DNA from: Adiantum capillus-veneris
Lineage: Eukaryota; Streptophyta; Polypodiopsida; Polypodiales; Pteridaceae
DNA length: 64,000 nucleotides
NCBI GenBank assembly: GCA_014529385.2
Contig: CM043970.1
Coordinates: 44,732,279-44,796,278 of the forward strand
Direction: 5' to 3'
Translations under genes and position numbers: made by a program
Notes under the pieces: model-generated
Seen by the model: the letters and a program-made list of their open reading frames with translations, nothing else
What the model was told of the DNA's origin: nothing
The model's database searches: none
Shown: positions 10,508 to 22,280 of the stretch, piece by piece
Position numbering within the stretch: position 1 is the first letter of the stretch
How the letters are laid out: every line of letters begins with the position of its first letter

Positions 10508-11392
10508 CTACATAAGGACTTTATCACCAACATTGCTATCTTTGTTCTTTAGATGACGGTCAAACCATTTCTTCCTCCTATCTTTCTCCACAAGTGCATT
10601 TTGCACAGCTAATTGCCTCTCTTCATCTAGCCTTTCAAGGATATATAATCGCTCAACTAAGGGGTTACCATCCCAACCTTCTTGAGAAGCTACTTGAAGA
10701 CTAGGAAAGACAAACTCCCATGGCATAACCACTTCTTGGCCATACACCATCTTAAATGGCGTGCAGTTAATGGCAACTTTGTACGCAGTACGATAAGCCC
10801 ATAGAGCTGATGTAAGCTTTAAATCCCAATATGTGCGATGAGCTTCCACCTTTTTGGTCAAGATAGAGATTAAGGTCTTGTTGGTGCTCTCAGCTTGGCC
10901 ATTTGCTTGTGGATAATAAGGTGTGGACTTATGGTGAGCTATCATAAAGTTGGTAGTGAGTTCTTTTATTACTCCATTTATAAAATGAGTACCATCGTCA
11001 CTCACAATCTCAAAGGGACAACCAAATCTTGTAATAATGTTCTCAAAGAGAAACTTGGCAGTTGACCTCGCATCGGCCTTACGTGTCGGCCTGAGTTCCG
11101 TCCACTTTGTCACATAGTCAGTGGCAGCGATAATATATTGAGATTGAGTGCTACAAGTGGCCGGACTAATTGGCCCTACAAAGTCCAAACCCCATTTTTC
11201 AAATGGTTGAGTCACTTTAACAGGATGTAAGGGCATCTTATCCTTTCCTTGTGTGATCTTGTAACGTTGGCATTCATCACATCCTTTTACAAAAAGTGAT
11301 GCATCCTTAAATAAGGTAGGCCACCAATAGCCTGATTGCAGCACCTTTCTAGCTGTTAGTTCCCCTGAGAAATGTCCTCCGGCTATACCCAT
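10508..11392 (-). CDS. Ty3/gypsy integrase
   Basis: The 294-codon frame starts inside the HHCC zinc finger (GGHFSGELTARKV ... GCDECQRYK), continues through the catalytic core (GLDFVGPI; IVSDDGTHF; STPYYPQANGQAEST, giving the D, D and E) and ends in the basic C-terminal part (KKWFDRHL ... VGDKVL). It inserts element cDNA into the genome. The polyprotein is cut by a stop after GDKVLM; the rest of the GPY/F module resumes at 10440. The zinc finger's upstream part is lost to stops. Confidence 0.85.
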   Translation of the reverse strand: MGIAGGHFSGELTARKVLQSGYWWPTLFKDASLFVKGCDECQRYKITQGKDKMPLHPVKVTQPFEKWGLDFVGPISPATCSTQSQYIIAATDYVTKWTELRPTRKADARSTAKFLFENIITRFGCPFEIVSDDGTHFINGVIKELTTNFMIAHHKSTPYYPQANGQAESTNKTLISILTKKVEAHRTYWDLKLTSALWAYRTAYKVAINCTPFKMVYGQEVVMPWEFVFPSLQVASQEGWDGNPLVERLYILERLDEERQLAVQNALVEKDRRKKWFDRHLKNKDSNVGDKVLM

Positions 11393-11493
11393 GTGGACTT
11401 CTTGCAGTATGTATAGATACTAATCCTCACGGGCACAACCGTCTAAGAATATCATCCTTCCCTAACCTGTAGAGAGTTCCTGCAAATGAGATA

Positions 11494-12888
11494 TTAAGGT
11501 TCACATTCTTTTAACAGTTTTCGAGCTATGTCCTTACGAAGCTCTTTGGGTGGAAAACCATTAACTAGAAAGTCCACAATCTTCTCACTCCATTCAGGTA
11601 TGGTTTTGACTGGGAATAGAGAAGTATCGGGCAACTCATCATCGACTCCAGTAGGGGCTTCCCCATTTGGTATGCGAGACAAATGATCCGCCATGAAATG
11701 TCTTTTACCAGGTCTCACCACAACGGTAAAATCAAACTCAAGGAGAATTAACAACCATCGTGTAACTCTTCCTGTGGAACAAGGTTTATTTACTAGATAC
11801 AACAAGGCTTGATGATCAACATAGAAAACAAACTTCTTGGCCAGAAGGTAGTAGCGAAATTTCTTCACTGCATAAACCATACCTAAACTTTCTCGCTTTG
11901 TAGCGGTGTAGTTTCTCTCGGCATCATTCAATTGACGACTTGCAAAGCTAATGTGGTAGTCCAGTTTATGTTCTCCTGGTTGAGCTAGAACACACCCAAT
12001 AGCAAAGTTCGATGCATCAATGTGCACATGGAAAATTACATTCCAATTGGGCACTCATAGAATAGGAGTGCTAGTCAAGGTCTTTTTCAATGACCCATAG
12101 GCATGGTCACACTCCGCGGTCCATTGAAACTCAATAAGAAGCTTGTACAAAGGACGAGCTATCTTGGCAAAGTTTAAAATAAACCGTCGGTAATAACCAA
12201 CAAGGCCCATGAACCTTTGAACTCATATATAGTTTGTAGGTGGTGGCAATTCAGCAATGGCTTTAATTTTGCTCTCATCTGTGGAAATCCCATTTTTGGA
12301 CACTATATGCCCTAAAACGACTCCATGTTTAACCCAAAATTGGCATTTGAAAGGGTTTAAGGAGATGCAATACAATCTGCACTTCTCAAACACTTCTTGT
12401 AAGCATGATAGATGTTCTTTTCAAGAGGAATAAACACAAAGGCCATCTAACAAAGCTTCACAAAACTCCCTCAAATATTCTCTAAAAGCAGTGTTTATTA
12501 ATCTTTGAAAGGTAGCAGGGGCATTGGTTAAGCCAAAAGCCATAACACGAAGTGCGAACACTCCAAATTTGGTTATAAAGACTGTTTTAGCTTGGTCCTC
12601 CAACACGATTGTGATTTGATTGTAGCCAGAGTACCTATCTAGAAAGCTATAAGCTTCCTTCCTTGCAACTATTTCAAGCACATGTTCTGAATATGGCAAG
12701 GGGTAATGGTCCCTCCTAGTGGCTGCATTGACCTTCTTGAGATCCATGCATACTCTGAGTTTCCCATTCTTTTTTGGCACAATCACTATTGGAGACACCC
12801 ATTCTGAGTGCTCAATAGGGTATATGAATCCGCATTTCACAAAATTTTCAATCTCTTCTTGAACGATTTTTTCATATTTAGTATTCAT
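11494..12888 (-). pseudogene. Ty3/gypsy reverse transcriptase and RNase H
   Basis: 12421-12888 encodes the RT fingers/palm (PIVIVPKKNGKLRVCMDLK, HYPLP, AFGLTNAPATFQR). The usual DD active-site pair reads LLDGLCVYS, so one catalytic Asp is lost. 12055-12420 continues the RT thumb with stops. 11494-12054 encodes RNase H (HIDASNFAIG with catalytic Asp, FASRQLN, ATKRESLGMVYAVKKFRYYL, VDHQAL) and its tether ending ADHLSRIPNG. Neighbours are protease upstream and integrase downstream. It cannot be active as it stands. Confidence 0.85.
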
Positions 12889-13147
12889 TGGGTAGGGTCA
12901 TTGCTGAACTGGTTTAACCATGCTATTCATGGGGATTGTGTATTACACCATGGAAGGTGGAACACCTTTCATATCATGATATGTCCATGTAAATATATCC
13001 CTAAATTCCTTGAGAAATTCTTTAAGTACACACTCCTCAGCCTCTGTCAGATATTGGGCAATGGAAACAGGTTTGGACTCTTCTCCTGGGTTTGCTTACT
13101 CTATTTTCTTAACTATCGATGGACCGTCATAGACTCCATCGCTCCCA

Positions 13148-13590
13148 TCAATAGGTTTTCTTTGAGCCTTTGTGAACTGTGGTGTCAGATCTATGATCAA
13201 TTATAAACCTGTTTCCTAGGGGATGTGCTCGACTAGTTACAAGATCCACTCGAATGATAGAATCTTGGAATTGCAGGTAGACATAGTTTTTAGACCAGTC
13301 ATGCACCATTTTTGCTTCCCTCATGAAAGGACGTCCTAAGATCATCTCCAATGCCATAGTGTACTTGGAGGAATCCATAACAATGAAGGTAATTCTTATT
13401 CTATGTCCAAAGACCTTGATCTTGAGATCTTCTAGCATGCCAATAGGTTTAACAATAGACCCAATGGCCATCTTCACTACTATGGTTGTGGTCGCAAGGT
13501 TAGGTCTTCCCATAGTTTCCCAGCAATTTTTAGTCACAATGCTAACCCCAACACCATCATCAAGGATTACCTTCACAGTTAATCCCTTAG
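13148..13590 (-). pseudogene. Ty3/gypsy canonical protease, 5' part split off
   Basis: The reverse frame encodes a retropepsin-like domain: VILDDGVGVSIVTKNCW (D-D-G where D-T/S-G is usual), GSIVKPIGMLEDL, ITFIVMD, then EMILGRPFM and HDW. The altered catalytic triplet may mean loss of function. The frame continues across 13590 into the CACTA-like insertion; its true upstream part resumes at 14911. Confidence 0.7.
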
Positions 13591-14910
13591 CACTAGGTTG
13601 GTAACCTAGCAGGACATAAAAGTGTCCTTTCAGGGTTTTGAAAAAAACCTCCAAAACCATAGTAAATTCACTCATTTTGTAAAATCCTTTCATGAGGTTA
13701 TAGTTCAAGGCCTACTACACATGGAAAAAATAAGAAACTTGTAAAATTTCTCATCTTTTGGTCACACCAAGCCTCCAAAGTTGATGGACCAGTACATTTT
13801 CATCAAAACAGCCATCTCTTACGTTTTGTTGCATAAAAATAAGATTAGGGATTTTTGTAGGACTTGAGATAGATTTCCTAGTTAACTTCAATGGGTTGGT
13901 GATCAAAACATATAATTGCTTCTCACTCACTATTTTTTGTTTTGCCAAAAGAAATAGGTACAAAAAAGTTGAATTTTTACAATTCTGCAAACCTATCATC
14001 AAAGTTTCTATAGCCACGCTCAATAAAAATAATATATGCATGTTTTCTTAGTTCCCTATTGTCCTTTAGGTTCATAAGGAGCCATGGAGCATGTCAAAAG
14101 AATAATACATCTCTTACCAAGGGGAATCTTAGGGACAAAGATGAAGTGCTAAATACAGCAAACATGAAAAAACTGGGTTCAACATTATGAGTTGTAGAAT
14201 CCCATAGAAACTATTCAATATCTAGCCAAATTTGATCCTTATGACTAGATATGGTTACTACCTACAAAATGCATATAGTTGTCACAAGAAACTAACAATA
14301 TTGAAAAAGCTATACTTGATATACTAGAATGTTTCATTTTCTTCTATAATTGAAAAAATCAACCATCGTTGTCTACTATGAAAAATAGGGTATTAGGTGC
14401 CCCAAAACTCACGGAATATTAGCTTTATGTTACAATATGTGACATAGAAAATCAAAGTTGCATTTGGATATCATGAAAGCCACCAAAAAATCATAGAAGA
14501 GCTAAAATTGGCTAAAAAACAGGATTTGACAATTTTTGTAATTTGGTCATAACTTACAACTTTAACAGTTATTTCTCCCGAGAAGCATCAAGACATGTTG
14601 AGGACTACTAAAGATAGTTCTCTAGCATTATAGACCTCACAAACATGAATTCTAGAGTGGTATAGTTGCAAAAGGTTGAAAAAAGCCAAAAACAAGACCC
14701 GTTTTTTCACACAGTTTAGGTTGTGAAATGTTGTGCAAGGACAAGGTTAAAGATGGAATTGATATTCCAAAAAAATGTCAAGTTTTTTTCAGCTTATGAG
14801 ACAACTTTCTAGACAGATAGCACCTCAAAATCCATTTTGAAACTCTTGACATAATTCAAGGAAAATGGTCACTTAACAGGACATAAAAGTGTCCCATTAC
14901 CAACCTAGTG
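13591..14910. mobile_element. CACTA-like non-autonomous DNA transposon (1,320 bp)
   Basis: The ends are perfect 14-bp terminal inverted repeats, CACTAGGTTGGTAA at 13591-13604 and its complement at 14897-14910. The palindromic subterminal block CAGGACATAAAAGTGTCC recurs at both ends (13610-13627, 14877-14894). TTAG flanks both sides (13587-13590, 14911-14914) as a 4-bp target duplication. CACTA (En/Spm, CMC) elements have 5'-CACTA termini and subterminal repeats; their duplication is usually 3 bp, so 4 bp is atypical. The interior is AT-rich with no transposase. Removing the element with one TTAG (1,324 bp) joins the two protease-side frames without a stop, independent support for these boundaries. 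Confidence 0.85.
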
Positions 14911-14914
14911 TTAG

Positions 14915-15419
14915 TAGTGATTGGTATGGTCGCATTGGATTCATCACCCTCAAAGTATTGTCCCAACTTGTTAACAAGTATTTCTATAACAAGGTTCTCA
15001 TCTAGGTTGGGTTGTGGATCTACGTGTTCCTCCTCTATTGGCATCTCCCTAGCTCCATCCATCTGTGAAAATTGTGGTAGCCCAAACTTCAGTTCTCCAT
15101 TGAGGAAGGCTCGAACAACCGAGACTAGCTCAGGGTCTTTATATAGTTTGGACATGATGGTGGTTCTAACTTCTGAAGACATGAAATCCATCAATTTGGT
15201 AATGTTTAACGGCACCTTTTGGGCTTCAGTCCCTTGACGTGTGGAAGATGGGATCTCTATTTCTTCGATAGGATCAGGTAGTCCCTCTATAAACATTCTT
15301 TCCATCAAGAAGTGAGTACGCCCACTTTCGCATGACTTTAAGTCACTTTCTTCTTGGATGACACTAGGTATGGCTAAGGGTCTATAGACTTGGTGAGGTT
15401 GTTGTTGCGTAGGGAACAC
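14915..15419 (-). pseudogene. gypsy gag-protease linker region
   Basis: This reverse frame is the upstream part of the split protease ORF. It is acidic and Pro/Glu-rich (IEEIEIPSSTRQGTEAQ, MPIEEEHVDPQPNLDEN) with a predicted helical stretch (LNITKLMDFMSSEVRTTIMSKLY). It resembles the spacer between gag and protease of large gypsy elements; no gag core or zinc knuckle is seen. Upstream, 15420-15660 has broken frames and then ends in an unrelated dispersed repeat, so the gag and 5' LTR are missing. Confidence 0.4.
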
Positions 15420-15661
15420 GGTGTCTGTAATCTGGATCTACCTAGGTGCTGGTTCTAGATCCCTTTGGGTATCTTCTACCAAACTCCTTAATTGCTTGAC
15501 CCGCTCGATCTCCTGTGTAGGGTTTGGATAAGTTCCTATCTTCTTCTTGGATCCTGGCCATTGTGGCTCATGAAGATATTTTTGAAGTATTTTCTTGCAT
15601 ATTTCATTGTTTTTCTTGCCTTTACCATGATTTGCAATCAGCTCGTCTCGATTTTTGATCG

Positions 15662-15740
15662 GTGAACACTATTCCAATTAAACTTAACCTAATGACTTTC
15701 ACTTTCTTAATTTTTTAGAAAGCCACCATGACCCTTTCAC
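15662..15740 (+). repeat. dispersed repeat, copy 2
   Basis: Matches 1212-1295 (CCAATTAAACTTAACCTAATG and AGAAAGCCACCATGACCC). It marks the truncated upstream edge of the gypsy element. 15741-16125 holds nothing recognisable. Confidence 0.6.
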
Positions 15741-16111
15741 GTGTTTTTTAAAAACTTTTGTTTTTCTAAAATCACAAATAAATTTAAACTTAAGAAGGGC
15801 TAGCCAAAAGCATTTTTCCTAACCAAAGAAATTAAGGACATACTTGAAAGTTTGCCGATTTTTAGGTCAAAATATTAAAGATTTGTCAGTTTTTGGATTT
15901 CTGAAAGAAGTTTTAGAGGAGAGTTGAGTTAGTCATACTTTCAATGTTTTCAGTGAAGATTGAGACTTACCTTAAATATTATTTTGGTTTTAAAATATTA
16001 AATGGATCTTTTTATTTCACCTTTTATTTCACATCCTCACATGGCTTGACATTCTATTCTTTTAGAATGCTAAAGTAAAGCTTCACTTTGCATAATTTTA
16101 ATAAATTCTAC

Positions 16112-16115
16112 ACAG

Positions 16116-16158
<43 letters not shown>

Positions 16159-16160
16159 AG

Positions 16161-16207
<47 letters not shown>
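16112..16207. repeat. (AC)n(AT)n microsatellite
   Basis: A short AC tract followed by about 40 AT units with two interruptions. Confidence 0.9.
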
Positions 16208-16209
<2 letters not shown>

Positions 16210-16384
16210 CAAACCATGGTAAATGGAAGAAAAATTGATAAATTATGTGAGAGCTTAGTTCAAAAATCTTGCAAGTTTCAAAAAAATTGTTCGTATTTTT
16301 TATTTTCTTTTTTGAGAGTAGGAAACTTAGTCGCTTAATAAAAGAGGCATTCCCGAACAATGTGCCACCTTCTATATTTTTAGG

Positions 16385-16449
16385 TAAACTCAACATAATG
16401 ATTTTATCACTCTCTTATTGTTTTAGAAAGCCACCGTGACCCTTTCACT
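16385..16449 (+). repeat. dispersed repeat, copy 3
   Basis: Shares TTATTGTTTTAGAAAGCCAC and TGACCCTTTCACTTA with copies 1 and 2. 16450-16990 has no recognisable gene. Confidence 0.6.
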
Positions 16450-16995
16450 TATTACAGTAAAACTTATAAATATTTACAGGTGTACGCAAGGCCATCTCAT
16501 AATCTAGCCAGGATTTTGCAAATCTAGTCGGTTAAAAATACACTAAACCCTAGTTTTTTCCAAACACTGCTTAAGAAGTAAACTAAATTCCACAACTTTA
16601 CATTAAGGACTAAATGAAAGGTTCTTTTAAACAGTACCCTCTCTCTCTCTTTTTTTGGTGGAGATCATTATGAGCTTTTACCTTTTTAAAATAGACTTTT
16701 ACCTCTCATGACCCCTCAATAGTCACCTTTTTGCCTTTTGAAGGCCCCTGTGAATACTTCACCTTGTTTTGCAAAGGCAAGTGGTTGTCATCAATGTAGA
16801 CCATAGTGAATTTTCACCTTTTCTTTTCAAAACTCACAATAGTGAGTAGATTATATTGACCAAACAAAAAAATAACAAATTCTTGCCATGCTTGTGACGA
16901 GCCATGACATCTTTAAGAGAGCAGAGATACATCAGCTGATAGGGGAGCCACCCCATAACAGTAGATGAGTCCATACTTTTACCCATGCACGTTCT

Positions 16996-17345
16996 TCATT
17001 GCTTCCCCCATGGTCTTGTGATCGTCCCCCTGCTTTCTTGGACTTTCTCTGTGAACTTACCTATTTCCATATAGTTCTCAAAGATCCGATAGTTCCTTGC
17101 CTTCCAAATATGCTTGAAGAAATAAAATCTTACAGTTTGTGCTACAATGAGCAGTGCTTGGCTCTTGAACACCTTCCCTCCCAAGAAGAGATGATTCTTG
17201 AAGAATCGTATTTTTCAGGTCTTTTGAACCCATTTGCAAATCTTCCAAGGTCACAAATCATCACACACACTCCTTGAAAAGGTGAGAGAGTCTTCACTAG
17301 CCATTCTGCATTGCGAGCATCTATCGAGACCAATCCCCCTGGCAA
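16996..17345 (-). pseudogene. LINE tail, second copy
   Basis: Reverse frames 17142-17345 (DARNAEWLVKTLSPFQGVC) and 16996-17184 (GGKVFKSQALLIVAQTVRFYFF, then HIWKARNYRIFENYMEIGKF) match the C-terminal zf-RVT region of plant LINE reverse transcriptases; IWKARN-x-RIF is typical of that tail. It is frameshifted and truncated. It lies on the same strand as the copies at 4675 and 33100. Confidence 0.6.
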
Positions 17346-17439
17346 GAACCTTTACCCTAGTCGACATGGCTCGCCATAGCACAGTCCATAAGAAGACCAT
17401 TGAGTGTGCAATATGTATTTGGGTAAAAGCATGTTAACG

Positions 17440-17672
17440 TGTCACACTTTTTGTGCTAGTTAGCATTTTCAAGTTAGCACATCTTAAAAAATTTGGGCGT
17501 CAAGTAAATTTTTTACAAATAATATCAAAACTTATCGAAGGTTGTTTCAAGAGCTTTCTACTGATATATTATACGTCATAGATCTTGGAGATGTAGCTCA
17601 TGTTATTGTACTAGTTAGCATATGTCAAAATTGTGCTAGTTAGCATTGTAAGGGACATGAAAAAGTGTGACA
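17440..17672. mobile_element. small MITE-like element (233 bp)
   Basis: Perfect 13-bp terminal inverted repeats TGTCACACTTTTT (17440-17452) and complement (17660-17672), with GTGCTAGTTAGCAT-type subterminal repeats at 17453, 17609 and 17634. No convincing target duplication, so the superfamily is unassigned. Confidence 0.4.
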
Positions 17673-18539
17673 TATTGTCAGGCGCATTTCTAACACCCTG
17701 TTTTTTGTAAATTTGTACATATGGACATGACGCTGATGTCAAAAGTGTGTGTGGGCTTTCCTTTTGTGGGGTTTTTAGCTTGCTTTAGCAAGCACATGTA
17801 CATGCACTGCAAGTCGCTAGTCTAGTGACAACTGTCGGGCTATTGTAAGTGCCCGTGAGCGAGTTTTTTGAAGGGAGACTTGTATATAACTTAAACTCAT
17901 GTACAAACTGGAAAAAGTTCAGTCAAATATCAAAAAATTATAGGTTTTATCTTGTTCAAGCTTCTTGATGCTTTTGGATGCTGTTTTTTACCCTCGATTA
18001 GCTCTCTCTACACCTAGTCTTCCTATTTCAACATCCTGTTCGCGTTGATTTTGCACATAGTTGTGCGTAGGCTCAATTTGAGGGATTTCAGCACTTTTGT
18101 TTGCATAGATTTTTTGAAGTTTGAAATCATGTCTTTTGGAGTTGGGGTTTTGGAGTTATGGTCTATTCTCTACAACCTACAGTGCGTGGCAGCTTTGGGA
18201 CAAAACTATGTAGGTTGAATTGTGGAAACCCATACGTCTTGTGGGTAATGTATGCTTTGAAGGGGGAGTTTTAAAGTGGTTTTTGATGAGGGGAAAATCT
18301 TTTTTTTCAAGAGCATAGGCAGCGTCTATAATTTCGTGCCTAAACAGGTTTCTTCCTTCTTTGTGGCATAATCTCTTGGGTGGGCGACGGAAAATAAATT
18401 CCCAAGGGGACTACTCTTGTTGGATAGTGGTGTTTCAAAGGAGTTTCCCAAAGATTTTGGTGTTCTTTTTGTGCTCTTTCAACACTCTTGGGTGACATCG
18501 CGATAGAGGTGTTTCAGTTTGCTTGTTTCTCAACAGTGT
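17673..18539 (+). other. probable LTR/leader of the forward gypsy fragment
   Basis: Non-coding. It contains a TATA-like GTATATAAC near 17881 and ends next to the primer-site-like sequence. The LTR start could not be fixed. Confidence 0.3.
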
Positions 18540-18560
18540 TTTGGTGCCTGCCACCGAGGA
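18540..18560 (+). promoter_or_regulatory. degenerate gypsy primer-binding site
   Basis: TTTGGTGCCTGCCACCGAGG resembles the TGGCGCC-x-TTGCC-type primer site of many plant gypsy elements, with several mismatches, and sits 40 bp before the gag start. Confidence 0.35.
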
Positions 18561-18600
18561 ATTGCTTCAAGTTACCTTCAATTTACAGGTTTTGCAAGAC

Positions 18601-19149
18601 ATGGCATTTAATTTTCCAGAGTTTAGTGGGAAATAAAATGAAAGTTCCAAAGGTTTCATTGAGAGAATGGAGTTTGCTTGACTTCTTGCTGACAAGCAAG
18701 ACCCAACGTTGGTGCTCCGAATCTTCTACTTCTGTTTGAAGGGAGATGCTAGGGAATGGTTGGAAGGCTACAAAAAGGAGCTACAATCAGCCCAACCTCC
18801 TCAAGTTATAACTTATGAAATGATAAGGCATGCTTTTCTTACACACTTTCAACAAGTGGAAGACCCATAAAAAGTGTGGCAGTCTATTCAAGGCTTGGTA
18901 CAGGGTGAAGGTCAGACCATAGAAGACTTTGTGAAGGCATTCAATGCATTATGGACAAAGTGGTGTACATCTTTGGGGGCTGAAATTCCTCCAGCCATGT
19001 TGAAGAAGGTTATGTTTCTTGCAAGCTTGAGGAGTAACCTACACTTGAAGGTAGAGCTTAAGCAGCCAAGGACCTTTGAGGAGATAGTTGAAATTACAAA
19101 GAATAAAGAGTGGAAAGTAGAGCATCTTCATCAACTTGGAAAAACTTAG
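18601..19149 (+). pseudogene. Ty3/gypsy gag, stop-interrupted
   Basis: The frame begins ATGGCATTTAATTTTCC (MAFNFPEFSGK) and carries the Retrotrans_gag pattern: GDAREWLEGY, a mid-region with W and F (MIRHAFLTHF), GQTIEDFVKAFNALW and LRSNLHLKVELKQPRTFEEIVEI. In-frame TAA/TAG codons interrupt it (near 18634, 18678 and 18868). Gag forms the particle. No zinc knuckle survives after 19149. Confidence 0.7.
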
Positions 19150-19289
19150 AATAAAGAGTGAAAAGCAGTAGAGCAACCAAGGGTGCTCATCAGGGAGCCA
19201 AGTTATGGTCAACAAGCTTCTCATGATGTCGAGAATGAAGATGTCGAGAGTCCTATCTTTGAATGAGCTACCTGATATATGCCCTACTA

Positions 19290-20090
19290 TGGATGCATGG
19301 CATAAGAGGAAGTGCGTTGGAGAGTCTTATATTGATGGAGGTGCATAGGTATGTGTTATAACTCAAGCTTGTGTATCAAAGTTGGGACTCAACATGGTGA
19401 AGAATTCTGGTTTTTGCATAAAGCTTGCCAGTCAATCAAGGGTGAGGTGCTTGGGGGTTATAAAGGACTTGGAGGTGGATGTATTTGATGTTAAATTTCT
19501 GGTCAATTGCCATGTTATGCCCGCAGGTATTGGTGCTTTCCCTCTCATCCTTGGAAGACCATGGTTACAGGCAACCAAAGTTGTATAGGATTGGGGACAT
19601 GGTACCATCACTCTCTATAATAGAAGGGGTGATAAGAAGAGGTTTGACATGGCTAGCAAGAAATCTTTGGATGCTGATTTTGATCAGAAAAGTGATGAAT
19701 AAGAGTACTCAAGTGAAGAAGAAGACAATGGGGATGATGGAAGTGAAGTGGAAGATAGTAGCGATAGGGATCTAAATGTTTCCTCCTTGTTTCTTGAAGA
19801 AGAGCATGATGAGAAACAAAGATTTCTTGGCCTTATGGAGAATGAGGATATCTTTGGTCCTTATGAGCAAATTAAAGAGCTGATGCAACCCCAAGTTCAA
19901 CCTAATGTCAAATAGGAGCTGATACAAGGTATGTTGTCTCCCGACTTGACTAGTCATGAGAAGGGTGAGTACCTACATATGATACAACAATTTCCCCATT
20001 TATTCATCACTTCTTATGAGGAAATTAGAGGCTCTAAGGGAGAGGAAATTCACATTCCAATCAAGGAAGGGGATCAGCCCGTATGTAAAT
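19290..20090 (+). pseudogene. Ty3/gypsy protease and start of RT region, truncated
   Basis: The frame shows SYIDGGA (D-G-G in place of D-T/S-G), GLNMVKNSG, LVNCHVMPAG and LILGRPWLQATKVV, the closing retropepsin motif. An acidic linker follows (SEEEDNGDDGSEVEDSSDRD) and then EEIHIPIKEGDQPV, the usual lead-in to gypsy RT, where homology ends. Several in-frame stops. RT, RNase H and integrase are missing. Confidence 0.65.
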
Positions 20091-21142
20091 AATCCTCTCT
20101 TATATTAAAAGATATTCCTAATGGCTTCAAAAAAAAACTATTCACTACTTATGTAGTGCAAGGATACTAAGAAATGCTTATGTAGTGCAAGTATACTTTA
20201 AAAAAAAGCTAAAGAAAAAGCGCGCAAAAGAAAAACACAAATGTATGATTGTGCACTCGATCATCTATGAAGCAGCTTAAATTTTTCAAGGAAGGAGAGA
20301 CCATCTATGTGTCACTCACTGCTTCACTTAAGAGAAACCTTATAAGACCTCTATTTTAAAATGAAAAAGTCAAGGGTTGGAAGATTTAAAATGCAAAAGT
20401 CAATAGTAACATTGCATGAAATGAAAAGACTTTTGGGAATCAAAGACTTTCTACTTTACATAGAGTAACTGAACCCATTTAAGTACACTGAACCCATCAA
20501 AGGCTTTTTACTATACATAAAGTAAATGGTCCAGCTTAAGTGCACATAACAAAAAAATGACAATTGTTGTGGATATTTTACTATTTTATGAAAATCTAAT
20601 TTTCAAATGGTTTTTTAAAAGACTATTTTTTTAAAAAATTATGCAAGTGTATTTTTAAATAAAACATTTGGCCAAACTCACAATAGTAAGTGAATGTGTT
20701 TAAATCTCAAAGAAATTACAACATGACCTCAAGCTTAAGCCGAGCCTTGAGGTGTTGAAGGTTACACATTTTTCCTCTCCCCGAGGCTACCAAAAACACA
20801 TTAGGGTGTACTACAATAACAAAATTTAACTTACCGCAGCTTGCCACAACGCAATCAATGCATTTTCAAAATTTAAAAATAATTATAAAGAGACACTTCT
20901 ATACCGTTTCTTAAAGTGCTTGCAAAATTGTTGAGCATTGGGCACCTGTGTTGGTGTCTCTTCTCTCCCAATTTATCGGTTACTATAGTGAGTGCATGTA
21001 TGTATGTGCATGCACATCACAAAGACAATAATGAAAACTCGAACATTGAGTATATTTTTATGAAGAGAGGAGGGCTTGCCTGCTTACAGCAAAGCTCCAC
21101 CATACATGGGGTAGCTCTTGATGCAACTCAAGTATGTCACCG
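20091..21142. other. no gene recognised
   Basis: AT-rich sequence with a short direct repeat (CTTATGTAGTGCAAG, near 20148 and 20177). No domain-like frame. Confidence 0.5.
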
Positions 21143-21143
21143 T

Positions 21144-21187
<44 letters not shown>

Positions 21188-21299
21188 GACAAAGAGCGGA
21201 ATTTCATGGATAGTCCACTATTAGATTTAGCAAGAGTACATCTTCTTGTGTGAATCAGCTTTTGGGATGGTAGATAGGTCAATTTCAACACGTGCATAA

Positions 21300-21362
<63 letters not shown>

Positions 21363-21418
21363 CAAAGACACTGATCAACGAGAAGAAGAGAGTAGAGAGA
21401 GGTTCTGTGTATTTATGT

Positions 21419-21501
<83 letters not shown>

Positions 21502-21510
21502 CTCTAATTG
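21143..21510. repeat. cluster of (GA)n, (GT)n(GA)n and (GT)n(G)n(GA)n tracts
   Basis: (GA)n at 21143-21186, (GT)n(GA)n at 21301-21359, and GT plus a G run of about 19 plus (GA)n at 21417-21499. Frames across it are Arg-Glu or Ser-Leu repeats, not genes. Confidence 0.95.
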
Positions 21511-21948
21511 ATGAAAGGAAGATAAGGGAGAGAGAAAGAGAGACAAAAAGATCAGAGAGAGGTTGACTCTCATAACTGCTCACGTTAAAATATCATTAAT
21601 TTTTGGTAAAAGATGATAAACGGGATTTTCCTCAGGATGAAACAATGGGTCAACTACACACACACACACGTATATAGATACATAGAGGGAGAGGGAGAGA
21701 AGAAGAAGAAGATACGTTCTACCTTTAATTTGTACTATTAAAAAACAACTCTAAGAATTGATACAAATGGTGACGATTCTGAGGGCACTGAAGAAACAAC
21801 CTGGAATTGTACAACTAGCCACATGGACAAATCGAAAAAACCAAATGAAAATTCTCTCTTAAAGGATTAAAATTTTCCCATGGTAAGCTAAATGGAGAGA
21901 GAATGATAGTAGCCTTAGAAAGATAGGCACATCAAGAGCACACTCTTT

Positions 21949-21953
<5 letters not shown>

Positions 21954-21987
<34 letters not shown>

Positions 21988-22007
21988 CACACACACATAC
22001 ACAGACA

Positions 22008-22045
<38 letters not shown>

Positions 22046-22092
22046 TGATATGTATATAATATATTGCTATATGTATATTATATACATATCAC

Positions 22093-22165
<73 letters not shown>

Positions 22166-22237
22166 GGGGTGAACAATGTTGTATGTGAAGATTCCCTTTT
22201 TCTTTGAGAGAGAGAGAAAGAGAGAGTGATATATATA

Positions 22238-22280
<43 letters not shown>

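Noticed and set aside
13610-14894. 18-bp direct repeats (CAGGACATAAAAGTGTCC) as a LINE-type target duplication
   Set aside because: They lie inside the perfect CACTAGG inverted ends and are palindromic subterminal repeats; the true flanking duplication is TTAG.
21058-21573. 171-codon reverse frame and similar Ser-Leu / Arg-Glu frames at 66-378, 22067-22292 and 59871-60140
   Set aside because: Read through GA/CT and AC/GT microsatellites; not proteins.
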